From positions 3,342,986-3,406,985 of the forward strand of contig NC_087173.1 of assembly GCF_035594125.1 (NCBI RefSeq): a DNA stretch of 64,000 bases. The letters run 5' to 3'. Positions 41,399-60,106 of this stretch are shown piece after piece. The stretch comes from Scylla paramamosain. Its lineage: Eukaryota; Arthropoda; Malacostraca; Decapoda; Portunidae. Each line of letters starts with the position of its first letter. Position 1 is the first letter of the stretch. The position numbers were made by a program, and so were the translations under genes. Below the pieces are notes generated by a model. It had not been told where the DNA came from, did not search any database, and was given only the letters and a program-made list of their open reading frames with translations.

Positions 41399-41950
41399 TC
41401 TTAGTGTGGTTTGGGCGTATCCTGTTGTGGGATGTTTTGGGTGTGTTTGAATGAGTTTTGGGATGTTTTGGGTGTGTTTTGGCTGTTTTGAGTGATTGGG
41501 TGAGTTTTGTGGGTAGTTTGAGGTGTTTTGAGTGTATTTTGGATGTTTGAGTGTGTTTTGGGTGAGTTTTATTGGTATTCTAGGGTGTTGTGGGGTGTTT
41601 TTTTAGTGTATTTTGGTTGTGTTGGATGAGTTTTGTGGGTATATCAGGGTGTTTTGAGTGTGTTGGATGTTTTCAGCATGATATAGGTATGCTTGAGTGA
41701 GTTTTATGGATATTTTGAGGTGATGTGGGGTGTTTTGAGCATGTTTTTGGATGAATAATATGTGTTTTGTGTGTTTCTGGGTGAGTTTTGTGGGTACATT
41801 TGGGTGTTGTGGGGTATTTTGAGTGTGTTTGGATGTTAACCATGTCTTTGGTGTGATTGGATGAGTTTTGTTATATTTAGGGGTGTTTTGAGTGTGGTTT
41901 GGGTGAGTTTTGTTGTATTTAGGGGTGCTTTGTGTGCAATACCAGAAGGA
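41399..41950 (+). repeat. Degenerate GTGTTTTGGGTGAG low-complexity extension
   Basis: Same composition as the GT-rich part of the 500-bp repeat but without its long period: irregular units such as TTTTGGGTGAGTTTTG. Confidence 0.7.
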
Positions 41951-42092
41951 TAACTGAGGGTGCAGGTCCAATGGAGTTTCAAAGAAAATAAAAAGTCCAC
42001 TGGAGTTTCAAAGCAAATAATGAGTAGGTCCAGTGGAGTTGCTAAGTTGTCCATTGTTTGGTGCTTAGTTAATTTCTTGTAGGCTATCATAG

Positions 42093-42220
<128 letters not shown>

Positions 42221-42265
42221 CCATAAGTTGTTAATTTATCTGTATTTTGTTTATGATAACAATGG

Positions 42266-42362
42266 TACATAACTGATGGTTCATAGCAGCCAGGTACATA
42301 GCAGCCATGGATGGTACATAGCAGCCAGTGGTACACAGCAGCCAATGGTACATAGTGGCCTG
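42266..42362 (+). repeat. Short GGTACATAGCAGCC repeats
   Basis: Five units with small spacers (GGTTCATAGCAGCC, GGTACATAGCAGCC, GGTACACAGCAGCC and variants). Inverted counterparts lie at 37600-37706. Confidence 0.75.
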
Positions 42363-43337
42363 TTACCCTTAAAACAACTGATGTATTTTAAGATATTTTC
42401 CATAATTCTATGCTTGCATTAAAACTTTTACGAATAAGATATATCTAAGAATCACAAATAAACATTATTTTTAGGCGGGATATATTTCTTGTTCAGCAGA
42501 AAATTTATTCAGATCTCTTAAACATCTATATATTTGATCTCATTTTCCTTAATTTTCTGTGTGCACTGAAATCATTATAAAGAAGGAAAGATAAAGAAAT
42601 AATTTCAGTACAGCCGAAAACACAGGGGCCGAACATACAAAACCACATGTACACAAAACAGCTGGTGACGCTTCGCTGGTGGGGAGAAAAGTGTCATTAT
42701 CCCGATTAATGTGAAGGCAGCTCCACCACATAACCACCCATTTCCTACTATCAATGTTCCCGTGGTGTAATAAGTATCATCCAAGGTAATTATCAAAGAA
42801 ACAAGCTTAACTTAAACAATCTACTGGTACTTCACAGCTTCGTGTTCTTTTGTAATCCGTCTGTTTTCCGTCCACCAGTAAGCTGACACCAGCATCATCC
42901 AGGGCAGTTATTAGAGATTCGGGGTAAATACAATGGTGTGCAGGTGCAGTGTTGCCTTGCTTTTCTAGTATTGCATGGCGGGGAAATAAAAGACTTGTTA
43001 ATTCCTCACCTCTAGTGCCTATGTCGTAGCCTTCCATTGTTCGTAACTCGTTATATAGGCCTTATGCCTTATCTAGATGAACTGATTATCTGTATATGCC
43101 TCACAGTCCTCACATTTCCCATAGCAGTTATAGTGGTCAGTTTATTTCAAAATGATAAATTTAACTCGGTCCACTTAATCAGTGAAAGTGAATATTAACT
43201 TTTTTCTTTCATTGAGAAATTTTGTAGTATATAATATGCTATAAGAGGTTTACTGTATATAGTAAATAGAAGAAAATTACATTCTTGTTGGTTGGTAAAG
43301 GGCAGTAAAACATGTATAAACTCATTGCTCCTTGCAG
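42363..43337. other. Probable METTL25B 5' intron, nothing recognised
   Basis: AT-rich sequence with no exon-like block except the coding start that follows. Confidence 0.45.
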
Positions 43338-43342
43338 CAGCC

Positions 43343-50217
<6,875 letters not shown>

Positions 50218-50830
50218 CAGTTAAGTAATTGTTTAAATATGAGCATCACTACTTCCATTTCTAGCATACTGAGTGAGACCTGGCTGCCCCTCACGCACCG
50301 CTGAGCCTTAACCCACAAGCCACCAACCATTCACATTACTCAAAGCCTCTGAGTCTCCTGTTTTTGCTAATATCCAGTACTGTACAGTAGACAAATGCCA
50401 GTCTATCCATTCTCCTTATGAACTTGCTGTCCTCTCTATCCAGGCAGCAGGTCTTTGGGAACTAGTGCCAGGTGACTTCTCCAGGATATCCCCAGCACTT
50501 AACACCTGTAGGGAAGAAGAGGAGTGAGGAGTGGTTGTGGTGGTGGTGGTGAAAAAATAATCAGTATGGCTCTCTTAAAGTAAATTATAAGAAAAAAAAT
50601 CCCAGAAGTTGGCCAATTTACTCTTTAGTCTTGATTATTTTTTTTGTAAAGTGTGTTCATCTATTGATTCACTTGTCTGTCATGAAGATGCACCAGTGTG
50701 CATCAGGGAAATCATTGAAAAACAAACAAGAATATGAGGAATGTGATGTATACCTAAATTACACAAGTTTCCAAGGCAACACTACTGAAATATAACATTT
50801 TGTCATAAGTATTAGCCATCTTTTCAATAA

Positions 50831-50913
<83 letters not shown>

Positions 50914-51205
50914 CAGTGCTGCTTCACATCTAGCATCATCACCATCACTGACACATCCTTGCATCCTCTCCCTTCTTGTCCTCCTTCAGACCATCCTTCA
51001 TCCCTGCAATGGAGAACAAACATTACTAAAAGCATCATCACAAAGGAGTGTTTGGGCTGGGTAAGGCTTGCATATTAATGTGTGTAGCTGAATGAGGCAC
51101 AGAACACATTAAGAACACTGTTAGAGGGGTAAAAGGAGGAAGGACAGACAGAGAATTGGATGAAAAACTGAAAGACTAAAGTTTTGCTGCCATTATATAT
51201 ATATA
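50218..51205. other. METTL25B-PAK intergenic, no gene recognised
   Basis: Holds (TC)n at 50836-50909 and, at 51195-51204, a TATATATATA run directly before the LINE copy. Confidence 0.6.
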
Positions 51206-51432
51206 GACACCTGCCGAAATGGTAATTACTCCCAGTGAGGTCTAAAGCACTGTTTAAGGGGTGCTGTGAACTTATTAAACCCAACTGTGACCTCACTGAA
51301 CGTTTCCCTTTGTGTCTCACAACACAAGGGGGCAGTCACAGCCTGCCCTCTAAAGACAACTCTCTTCCTCCACACAAAACTACAAGCACCTAATAACACA
51401 CACACCCTTCACTCAAAAATTTTAAAATCATC

Positions 51433-52305
51433 ATGGCGACTCCTACACCAGCCTCGGAGTCCCCATCTGGGGAGGGGACCATAAATGTCCCCAGGTTGGA
51501 CTGCCTTTCTGTCGACGACCCTAAGTGTCTTGACACCCCCCTCAACTTTTTCTTCATTAACTTCTTCAACATTCGCAGTCTAAGATCTAATTTTCAATCT
51601 GTAGAACACCACCTCTCTTCTAAACCTCATCTTTTCCTCACTGAAACTCAGGTGTCTGAGGCAAGTGACAGTAGCCCCTTTTCTGTTCTCTCCTACTTTC
51701 TCTATCCTCATTTTCGATCCAAAGCTGGATGCTGTGTCTATGTGTGCAATGACTTAACCTGCTCTCGTGCCCACGCTCTTGAATCTACCGATTTTTCCAC
51801 CATATGGCTACGACTACAGAGTCACTCTCATACTAAATTTATCTGTGCTGTATACCTCTCACCTAAATCCTCTGACTATAAGAAATTCTTTGACTACTTA
51901 ACTTCCAAAGTAGAGCACATTCTGACCCTCTTCCCTTTCGCAGAGATCTCCATTCTTGGAGACTTCAATGTTCACCACCAGCCTTGGCTTTCCTCTCCCT
52001 TCACTGACCATCCTGGTGAACTAGCCTACAACTTTGCTATCCTCCATGACCTAGAGCAATTGGTGCAACACCCTACTCGTATTCCTGACCGTCTTGGAGA
52101 TACGCCCAACATTCTTGACCTTTTCCTGACCTCTAATCCTTCTGCTTATGCTGTCACCCTGGGCTCCTCCAATCACAATCTCATATCTTTATCTTGTCCT
52201 ATCGCTCCAATCCCTCCTCAGGATCCCCCTAAGCGAAGGTGTCTCTGGCGTTTTGCCTCTGCTAGTTGGGGGGACCTGAGGAGGTATTTTGCTGATTTTC
52301 CTTGA
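51433..52305 (+). pseudogene. LINE APE-type endonuclease domain (copy 2)
   Basis: An open frame of 290 codons from [10 protein letters not shown]. Motifs: [32 protein letters not shown] (about 51952-51990), and SSNHNLISL (52165-52191) where copy 1 has S-D-H. The Asp-to-Asn change affects a catalytic position of the family. A TGA ends the frame at 52305 where copy 1 continues. Confidence 0.85.
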
Positions 52306-52457
52306 AATGACTACTGCTTCCGTGTCAGAGACCCGTCTTTGTGTGCTGAGCGCATAACAGAGGTGATAGTGTCCGGCATGGAGGCGTACATTCCTCACTC
52401 TTTTTCTCATCCTAAACCTTCTAAACCTTGGTTTAACGTGCTATACATGATAGAGAG

Positions 52458-53798
52458 GTGGCCCACAAAAGGTATTTAAGCCTTCCATCACCAGAATCTC
52501 ATGCACTTTATATTTCTGCCCGGAACCATGCCAAGTCTGTTCTCCAACTAGCCAAAAACTCCTTCATTAACAGAAAATGTCAAAACCTTTCAAGATCTAA
52601 CTCCCCTCGTGATTTCTGGCATCTAGCCAAAAATATCTCCAATAACTTTGCTTCTTCTTCTTTCCCTCCTCTATTTCAACCAGATGGCACCACTGCTATC
52701 ACATCTATTTCTAAAGCTGAACTCTTCGCTCAAACCTTTGCTAAAAACTCTACCTTGGAAGATTCTGGGCTTGTTCCTCCCTCTCCTCCACCCTCTGACT
52801 ACTTCATGCCACCTATTAAAATTCTTCGCAATGATGTTTTCCATGCCCTCGCTGGCCTAAACCCTCGGAAGGCTTATGGACCTGATGGGGTCCCTCCCAT
52901 TGTTCTCCGAAACTGTGCCTCCGTGCTTGCACCTTGCCTAGTCAAACTCTTTCAGCTCTGTCTGTCAACATCTACCTTTCCTTCTTGCTGGAAGTTTGCC
53001 TACATTCAACCTGTTCCTAAAAAGGGTGACCGTTCTAATTCCTCAAACTACCGTCCTGTTGCTTTAATTTCCTGCCTATCTAAAGTTTTTGAATCTATCC
53101 TCAACAGGAAGATTCTTGAACATCTATCACTTGACAACCTTCTATCTGATCGCCAGTATGGGTTCCGTCAAGGCCGCTCTACTGGTGATCTTCTGGCTTT
53201 CCTTACGGAGTCTTGGTCATCCTCTTTTAGAGATTTTGGTGAAACTTTTGCTATTGCCTTGGACATATCAAAAGCTTTTGATAGAGTCTGGCACAAAGCT
53301 TTGATTTCCAAACTACCCTCCTACAGTTTCTATCCTTCTCTCTGTAACCTCATCTCAAGTTTCCTTTCTGACCGTTCTATTGCTGCTGTGGTAGACGGTC
53401 ACTGTTCTTCTCCTAAATCTATTAACAGTGGTGTTCCTCAGGGTTCTGTTCTGTCACCCACTCACTTCTTATTATTCATTAATGATCTAAACCAAACTTC
53501 TTGTCCTATCCACTCCTACGCTGATGATACCACCCTGCACTTTTCCACGTCTTTTCATAGACGTCCAACCCTTCAGGAGGTAAACATATCACGCAGGGAA
53601 GCCACAGAACGCTTGACTTCTGATCTTTCTAAAATTTCTGATTGGGGCAGAGCAAATTTGGTATTGTTCAATGCCTCAAAAACTCAAGTCCTCCATCTAT
53701 CAACTCGACACAACCTTCCAGACAACTATCCCCTCTTCTTCAATGACACTCAACTGTCCCCATCTTCTACACTGAACATCCTCGGTCTGTCCTTATAA
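52458..53798 (+). pseudogene. LINE reverse transcriptase domain (copy 2)
   Basis: 446 codons. RT blocks in order: PVPKKGDRSNSSNYRPVAL, QYGFRQGRSTGDLLAF, FAIALDISKAFDRVWHKAL, SGVPQGSVLSPTHFLLFIND, and SYADDTTLHF with the catalytic Y-A-D-D at 53517-53528. Both catalytic blocks are intact. The frame is lost after about 53798; the remaining C-terminal part continues in other frames (53936-54358, MEYASHVWGGSTHTALLDRV to the W-N-S-L-P motif). Confidence 0.88.
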
Positions 53799-54468
53799 TC
53801 TGAACTGGAAACTTCGCATCTCATCTCTAGCTAAAACAGCTTCTATGAAGTTAGGTGTTCTGAGACGTCTCCGCCAGTTTTTCTCACCCCTCCCCCCAGC
53901 TGCTAACTCTGTACAAGGGCCTTATCCGTCCATGTATGGAGTATGCTTCACATGTCTGGGGAGGTTCCACTCATACTGCTCTTCTAGACAGGGTGGAATC
54001 AAAAGCTTTTCGTCTCATCAACTCCTCTCCTCTAACTGACTGTCTTCAGCCTCTCTCTCACCGCCGCAATGTTGCATATCTAGCTGTCTTCTACCGCTAT
54101 TTTCATGCTAACTGCTCTTTTGATCTTGCTAACTGCATGCCTCCCCTCCTTCCGCGGCCTCGCTGCACAAAATTTTCTTCTTTCTCTCACCCCTTTTCTG
54201 TCCACCTCTCTAACGCAAGAGTTAACCAGTATTCTCAATCATTCATCCCTTTCTCTGGTAAACTCTGGAACTCCCTGCCTGCTTCCGTATTTCCACCTTC
54301 CTATGACTTGAATTCCTTCAAGAGGGAGGTTTCAAGACACTTATTCATCAATTTTTGACCACTGCTTTGACCCTTTTATGGGACTGGCATTTCAGTGGGC
54401 ATTTTTTTTATTAGATTTTTGTTGCCCTTGGCCAGTGTCCTTCCTACATAAAAAAAAAAAAAAAAGGG

Positions 54469-55057
54469 AGAGGGCTCAGCCAACTCGGGACCCCAATTCT
54501 CCACGAGTGCCGATTATTTTACGAAGAACCAACTGTATCCTATATGTAGAGTCTACTTCTAAGGAAAGTCACTGTAAGGTGTTGGAATTGGCAGCGGTCA
54601 TTCAAGCCGTGGCTGTCACTCAAGTAACAGCTGTCAGTTGGGTCGCTTCTGTTCCCTGCGTTGCGCCTGTCACGCTCCGATGACAGCTGTTTGACACAGT
54701 ATCGCTTTTCCAACGGCACCTCTCAATGTTACATACAGTTTCTAACCACGGTTCTTTCGCTTCTGACCATTATATAAAACAATAGATCGATAAACAAAAA
54801 AAAAAAAACATTCTTAAATGATTCAGCATCCGATCTCGATTACTCTCTGAAATCTATACTGAATCAAGAGCGAGCTTTAAGAAATTAGTGGTAGTGGAAG
54901 TCATTAGGGTTTCTAAATGTGCTTTCATAATTTTAGGAATACTTTAACATTGATTCAGGTTCACCAATAGGAAAAACATCCATGATAACTGTAATAATCA
55001 CTCCGATGGCTTGGGAAATCCTTAAAGAGCACAGCGTTAAAAAAAAAAAAAAAAAAA
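54469..55057. other. Intergenic; possible very old MITE-like remnant
   Basis: 54890-55030 has the order of blocks AGTGGAAGTCATTAGGGTTT, AGGAAAAACATCC and ATCACTCCGATGGC, loosely resembling the MITE-like family. Too diverged to be sure. Confidence 0.3.
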
Positions 55058-55250
55058 TCACTGGACTCCTGTATTTACCCTACCTATGACATTAATTCTT
55101 TCAAGAGGAAGGTCTCAAGACACTTTTATAATTTGGAATTACCCAATTGGCAGAACCCCTTTGGGACTGGCATCTCGGAGGATCTTTTTTTTTTTTTTTT
55201 TTTTTTTATTTTTGTAGTCCTTGGTCACAGTCCCTCTTATATGAAATAAA
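55058..55250 (+). mobile_element. LINE 3'-end fragment, plus strand, intergenic
   Basis: Matches the 51-kb element from CTATGACATTAATTCTTTCA through GGGACTGGCATCTCGG and a long T-run to CCTTGGTCACAGTCCCTC. Confidence 0.8.
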
Positions 55251-55564
55251 ACTCCATCTTTTAAGTAATGACGGTGCACGTAGCTACATGGGTTTTTGGA
55301 ATAGTCATTTAGACATTTTTCTATATCACGTTACATTAGCTACAGAGAACAGAGTGGGCTTCAAACAGAGGCGGGGAGCAAGGAGGTTCCGCCTACAGAT
55401 AGATAACATAAACTTTTGGAATAACACAGACTTTTGAAAGTTTTTTTTTGGGCTGCATTGGCTTGTGCATCAGGGTATATCAGCTGCAGAAAGGACAGCC
55501 AGGGCTTCAAACAGTGGCGGGGAGCGAGGAGGTCCTGCCCACAGATGGCGTCAAGAGCTGTCAG

Positions 55565-55572
55565 TGACGTCA
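55565..55572 (+). promoter_or_regulatory. PAK: CRE palindrome TGACGTCA
   Basis: A full cAMP-response/ATF element in GTGACGTCATCATTG, 95 bp before the donor of the candidate first exon. The METTL25B-side element at 39789 has the same context, GTGACGTCATCAATG. Confidence 0.5.
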
Positions 55573-55667
55573 TCATTGTGGCCGACGGTGCTTGGGAGAG
55601 GAGGACATTTACCCACGTATTCTCCCTGTATTTCTCGCTCCTCAGCACCTCGTCCCTCCCGGCCCAG
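55573..55667 (+). promoter_or_regulatory. PAK: Candidate non-coding first exon of PAK
   Basis: GC-rich sequence ending in the strong donor CGGCCCAG|GTGAGC at 55667/55668, 3.1 kb before the coding start exon. The start of the exon is not defined. Confidence 0.45.
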
Positions 55668-58600
55668 GTGAGCACACGAGGGGGGCTTCGAGTGTTCACC
55701 CTGGCACCCAGGATTGGTCCCTAGTTTCTCACGGGTGGAGGGACAGGGTGAGGTTTTTATACACTTTATTTACGGGGGATGAATCACTGAGTTTTCAGCG
55801 CTTTAATGAGTCAATACGATGAGGAAGTGAGTGACTGAGGGTGTACGGGGTTGGGGGAAGGTTTCAGGGTGCTTCATGAAGGAAGGTGTGGTAGGGGAGA
55901 GTGATTTCAGGATGGTATTGTGGGTAAAATAAGACTCGTCAGTAAGGCGGCCCAGCCCAGCCCAGCCCAGCCCACCTCTGACTCATTCCCGGCAGCTATT
56001 TGGGATATTTGGGTTCCCAAACTTAACCACATCATTTGTATCCCTAATTCCAAGATATCCTTACTATAAATAACCAGAACCCCTGACCTATCCCAACCTT
56101 AACTCTGACCTAACCTAACCTTATCAAAAAAACCCACTTATTATTAACAGGAATTGGAATTTGTAATGAGATTTTGATGTGTATCCTTAAACTTCAGCAA
56201 TCCTAGCGTTCTGTGACCCTAATCCTGTCCCCTCTTAATCCTAGCCTAACACTGACCTACCCTAACTGACAACTTGACAGTCTTAGGAAGCCATATCTTA
56301 TCTCCTTCATATCACTCTATTTTCCCTACTTATCATTTGTTTTCCTTCATTACCTATACTAACTAAATTTTACTATAACCAGATGTAACCTAATGTAAAT
56401 AGAACCTATATCAATAATACTAAGAATACCTAATTTTTCACCAGTGCTGTGTTGGTTTTAAAATTTGCTGTGGGTGTGTATTTGCTTCTTATGTATTTAA
56501 GGAGCAACTTTTGTGATATCAGGGCAAATTAATGCATGAAATAACTTTTTAGGATGTTGAATTTCGTTGGGTTGGCTTGAAAAAGGGTTGAGTTTTACCA
56601 TTTTGTCAATTGTGGTATTTTGAGGCATCTGGTAGGCTTATTGTTATTATTTGTGTTAAGGAGCCTCACCAAAAGTATGGAAAAGAAAAGAAAGAAAAAT
56701 ACATGTCACTTCTAAAAGGAATCCATAGAAAAAGACATTAATTATAAGTGTATTCATCAGCAAATTTACCCATAAGATTCATATAAACTGACTGTATTCA
56801 ATAACTAAGTATGTATCTATATAAACATAAGGCTTTGGTTCTATAACACTGGAAACCTATACAAGTACTTAGTTACCAGTTACCTCACCATTCATAGTCA
56901 ATGCAAGTTACCCATAAAATTACCAGTTGCCTCACCATTCATAAGACAAGATACCCATAAGCTAAGTTTGTGCTGCAGAAGGTTATATGGCATTACAAAC
57001 CTGCAAAACTATACCAATAATCAAGTTAGCCAAGGGAAGTTACCAGTAAGTTAAGTGTGTGCTGTGGAATGTTGCCAACCCAAGCACTGGAGACTTGACA
57101 TGTAAAAAAGGACATAAAAAGGTCTAGGCATCATAAGAAGTGTGGCACTGCTTGGCACTACACCAAGGGGGGAGGGTTTTTTCACCATCAGGTCATAAAA
57201 GGGAGGTACAGTGGAGTGTCTTGGCTCATCCTCTCTTTCTCTCTCTCTCTGTGTTGTTTCCTTACCCTGCCTCACATATTTACTTAATGTGAATGTCTAA
57301 CTCATAATGTATCTTGTTTTGTTTATTGAATTCCTTTAAATTTCTTCAGTATATATGTTTTCCCTCCATATTTCATTGTCTGGTAGTTTTATATACTATT
57401 TGTCACAAAAATCTTAAGTCATTTGGTTAATTCCCTTCAGTTTGCTTGATTTTCTCACCTATAGAGTACATTTTGTGTATTTCAATCTTTTTTTAAGTTT
57501 ATCTTTTATTTCTAATTCAGTTCTTATTTTGTTGCAAGTTCTTAATTTCCTTCAGTTTCTTTAATTATTCTTCTCCCATTGAGTATCTTTTGTGTATTGT
57601 CTCTTGGGTTTATTTTCTATGCTGTTTTCATTGTCCTCTGCTCATTTCCATATGAATCTCTAACTTATAATAGGGTTTTATTATCACAAGTTATTAGTTT
57701 CTAGCAGTTTCTTTCACATTTTTTATCCTCAGGTGTTTTTCAGTTATTCTTTTTAATATATGTTGGTTGCTCATTTCCATATGAATCTCTAACTTATAAT
57801 AGGGTTTTATTATCACAAGTTATTAGTTTCTAGCAGTTTCTTTCACATTTTTTATCCTCAGGTGTTTTTCAGTTATTCTTTTTAATATATGTTGGGTTCA
57901 TTTTCTATCTAAGGAGTAGTTTTTATTGTTCTCTGCTTCTATTCATTGATGTTTCCATCCATATTTCTTTAATATTTCTGGACTTTTAATTTTTGTTGCT
58001 CTTCAGTAAATGTCTGTTACTTTGATGCACTTATCTCCTTTTAATAATATTTTTCCTCTTGCATTGTATTATTTACATTGTTTCTCAGTAATTATATACC
58101 TATTATTTTCAGTAATTTCTTTGTAGTATTTCTATCTTTTGTTATAATTTTCATTGTTGTTCTGTAAACCTTGTTATGTTGGAAGGCCATCACCCTCCTC
58201 ACTATCATAATGGTGTTCTTATCATGTTCTGTCTTTTATCTTTGCTGCTGAAATGTTATCTGAAGAATTTTTGTGTCTTATTCTGAGAATCCTTTATCTT
58301 ATCTGTACATCCCTTCTTTTGTTTTAATTCATTTACCATTTTCATAAATGCAGGTATTTTGCTTTAGAATTCATAATGGAATACCTTAGAGATAACATGT
58401 CCGTAAGTTGTTAGTTGTGCAGAATGAACTTCAGGAAAAAATTAGATACATAGGTATTATGATTAACATTGTTATAACTTGCTTACAGATATTCTCCTGA
58501 TGCAGTACTAAATGAGGAGGAGAGCAAGGTTCCATTTCAAGCTGGACACAAACATTCAGTGCCAAGGGGTTGTGCATCACTGGCAGTAGGTGGTGGTGGT

Positions 58601-58744
58601 GGCAGGGATGACACACAAACAATGACTCGTCTACCTGAGGTTTGAGGCTTGGGATTCAAAACCAAAGAATAGCAGAAGAGCCTAGAAGAAGAGGACACGG
58701 GGAGAGGTTGAGCTACCAGAAGGAAATTTATTGTTTTGGATGTC
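55668..58744 (+). other. Probable PAK 5' intron
   Basis: Contains a (CCCAG)n run at 55951-55973, scattered CCTAACCTAACC motifs near 56105-56120, a local ~100-bp imperfect duplication (about 56875-57070) and the 129-bp exact duplication listed separately. No coding exon seen. Confidence 0.5.
57640..57895 (+). repeat. 129-bp exact tandem duplication
   Basis: CTCATTTCCATATGAATCTC starts at 57641 and again at 57770. The two 129-bp copies look identical through TAATATATGTTGG. Confidence 0.93.
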
Positions 58745-58752
58745 TATATAAA
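58745..58752 (+). promoter_or_regulatory. PAK: TATA box 45 bp before the PAK start codon
   Basis: TATATAAA is followed by CCGCCAAATTGAGTACATTCGG. A start site about 30 bp downstream would give a leader of about 20 nt. The same region also has a good splice acceptor (CCTTCCCACCCTTCAG|CATG), so it may be intron sequence instead. Confidence 0.4.
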
Positions 58753-58796
58753 CCGCCAAATTGAGTACATTCGGCCACCCCTTCCCACCCTTCAGC

Positions 58797-59560
58797 ATGT
58801 CTGACGACGAGGATAAGCCTCCTGCTCCACCTGTCAGACTGACGTCCACAAGGTAGGAAGGCCAGAAAAGGTGGTGTCATTCCCCTGTCATTCACTGTGG
58901 TGCTGACTCACTGTGCCTCGTGTCTGTAGCCATTGTTGAGGCTGCTCAGTAGGAGAGTGTGTGTGTTGAAGGTCAGGAGAGGATAAGAGATTTTCTAGTT
59001 TTGTTGTGATTTCTAGGATAATGTGCTCAAATATTTTCTGAACATAGAAGGATTTTTGGCCAATCTCTCCAAACATGAAAGTTCATAAAGCTCAATTATC
59101 CTGATTATGTGGTTGTAAATTGCTGAGTAATAAATGTTATACTCCCCTACATGAAGAGGTCTTTGGAGTTAGTATTTTCTCCGTACGAAGTATAAATGTT
59201 TATAAAGTAGAATTCTCTCCAGTTTAAAGAACAACTCATCAGGTTTCAACATCAGCGGTATCAAATTTCCATAACAGTTGACTAACTGACCATTTGTGTT
59301 TCAGCACCACAACAATGATGTTATATGCTGCTGTGTTTGCATGAATAATAGAATCCAGTGTGTTCCTGCACAGGGCTGAGACAGTCATGGCAGTGGACAT
59401 GAGGCCTCTACCAAAGGAACCCGAGTCAGAGAAGAAGAAGCATAAGGGACATAAGGGAGGAAAGAGGCACAAGGAAGCTGACAAACCCAACATCTCCTAC
59501 CCAACCAACTTTGAACACACCATCCATGTGGGGTTCGATGCATGCACGGGAGAGTTCACG
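58797..59560 (+). CDS. PAK: Group I p21-activated kinase, N-terminal exons (partial)
   Basis: Two exons, 58797-58852 and 59374-59560, in matching phase, encode 81 residues. Exon 1: [19 protein letters not shown], with the proline motif PPAPPVR that in PAK1-3 binds Nck. Exon 2: a Lys-rich stretch ([15 protein letters not shown]) then the Cdc42/Rac-binding CRIB motif [16 protein letters not shown], ending GEFT at a strong donor (ACG|GTGAGT). In PAK1-3 the next residues begin the autoinhibitory segment; that exon is not in the remaining 4.4 kb, so the intron runs past the window. The kinase domain is not seen. A Rac/Cdc42 effector Ser/Thr kinase of the cytoskeleton pathway is the expected function. 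Confidence 0.9.
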
Positions 59561-59943
59561 GTGAGTGTTGGAGTGTGTGGCAGTGGCAGTGTTGCCTCTA
59601 AGTTGTTTTTCAGGTGTGGCACTCTACTGGTTGTCTCTTACAGTAATTGCAGTGCAGGTTTTGGTTATTCATTGAGCAATTCTGGTGTGGGTGTGGGTGA
59701 GTGTGTGTGTGCATTTGTAAATCTTTCTGAACTGTCATTTCTTCTGAAAAAATACACAAGGTTCATGAAAGATCAGCTTAGTGTCATCAGTTCTGTGAAG
59801 ATATTTAAATAAAGAGGAGTTATCTATATAGTGGAGGCTTTAGGTAATGCAGATGCAATTTTTAGATCCCAGTAATGCAAACACACATTTAGTTTATCTT
59901 ATGATGAGGACTGAAATACTGAATAGGTTTAGCATGGTGTGGG

Positions 59944-60106
59944 GAGACTACATGAAGATTAGCCAACCTTGATGCTCTGGGTGAGTTATGTTAAGTTAGA
60001 TTACCTGTCGTTCTGTTTGTGTATAGCCATCTATCCATTGGTAATCTAACCTAACCTTACCCAATCCAACCCAAGTTTACTTTAGGGGACTGATCCTCAT
60101 GTAATC
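59944..60106. repeat. Imperfect foldback element, about 163 bp
   Basis: The two ends pair: ACTACATGAAGATTAG (about 59947) with CTGATCCTCATGTAATC (about 60088), and AAGTTAGATTACC (59993-60005) with GGTAATCTAACCT (60040-60052). The loop is about 34 bp. No open frame. Confidence 0.6.

Larger units (their letters stand above)
51206..54468 (+). mobile_element. Non-LTR retrotransposon copy 2, nearly complete
   Basis: About 3.26 kb: a 5' segment (CACCTGCCGAA on), an endonuclease region, a reverse transcriptase region, a C-terminal region with the K-L-W-N-S-L-P motif (about 54258), and a 3' end CCTTGGCCAGTGTCC...CTACAT followed by an A-run (about 54450-54465). The RT sequence (ALDISKAFDRVWHKAL, SGVPQGSVLSP, SYADDTT) places it near Jockey-type elements. 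Frames are broken, so the copy is dead. Copy 1 shares the same 5' boundary. Confidence 0.92.

Noticed and set aside
58490..58796. Longer PAK protein starting upstream of 58797
   Set aside because: In-frame stops occur upstream, and [12 protein letters not shown] matches the usual short N-terminus of group I PAKs.
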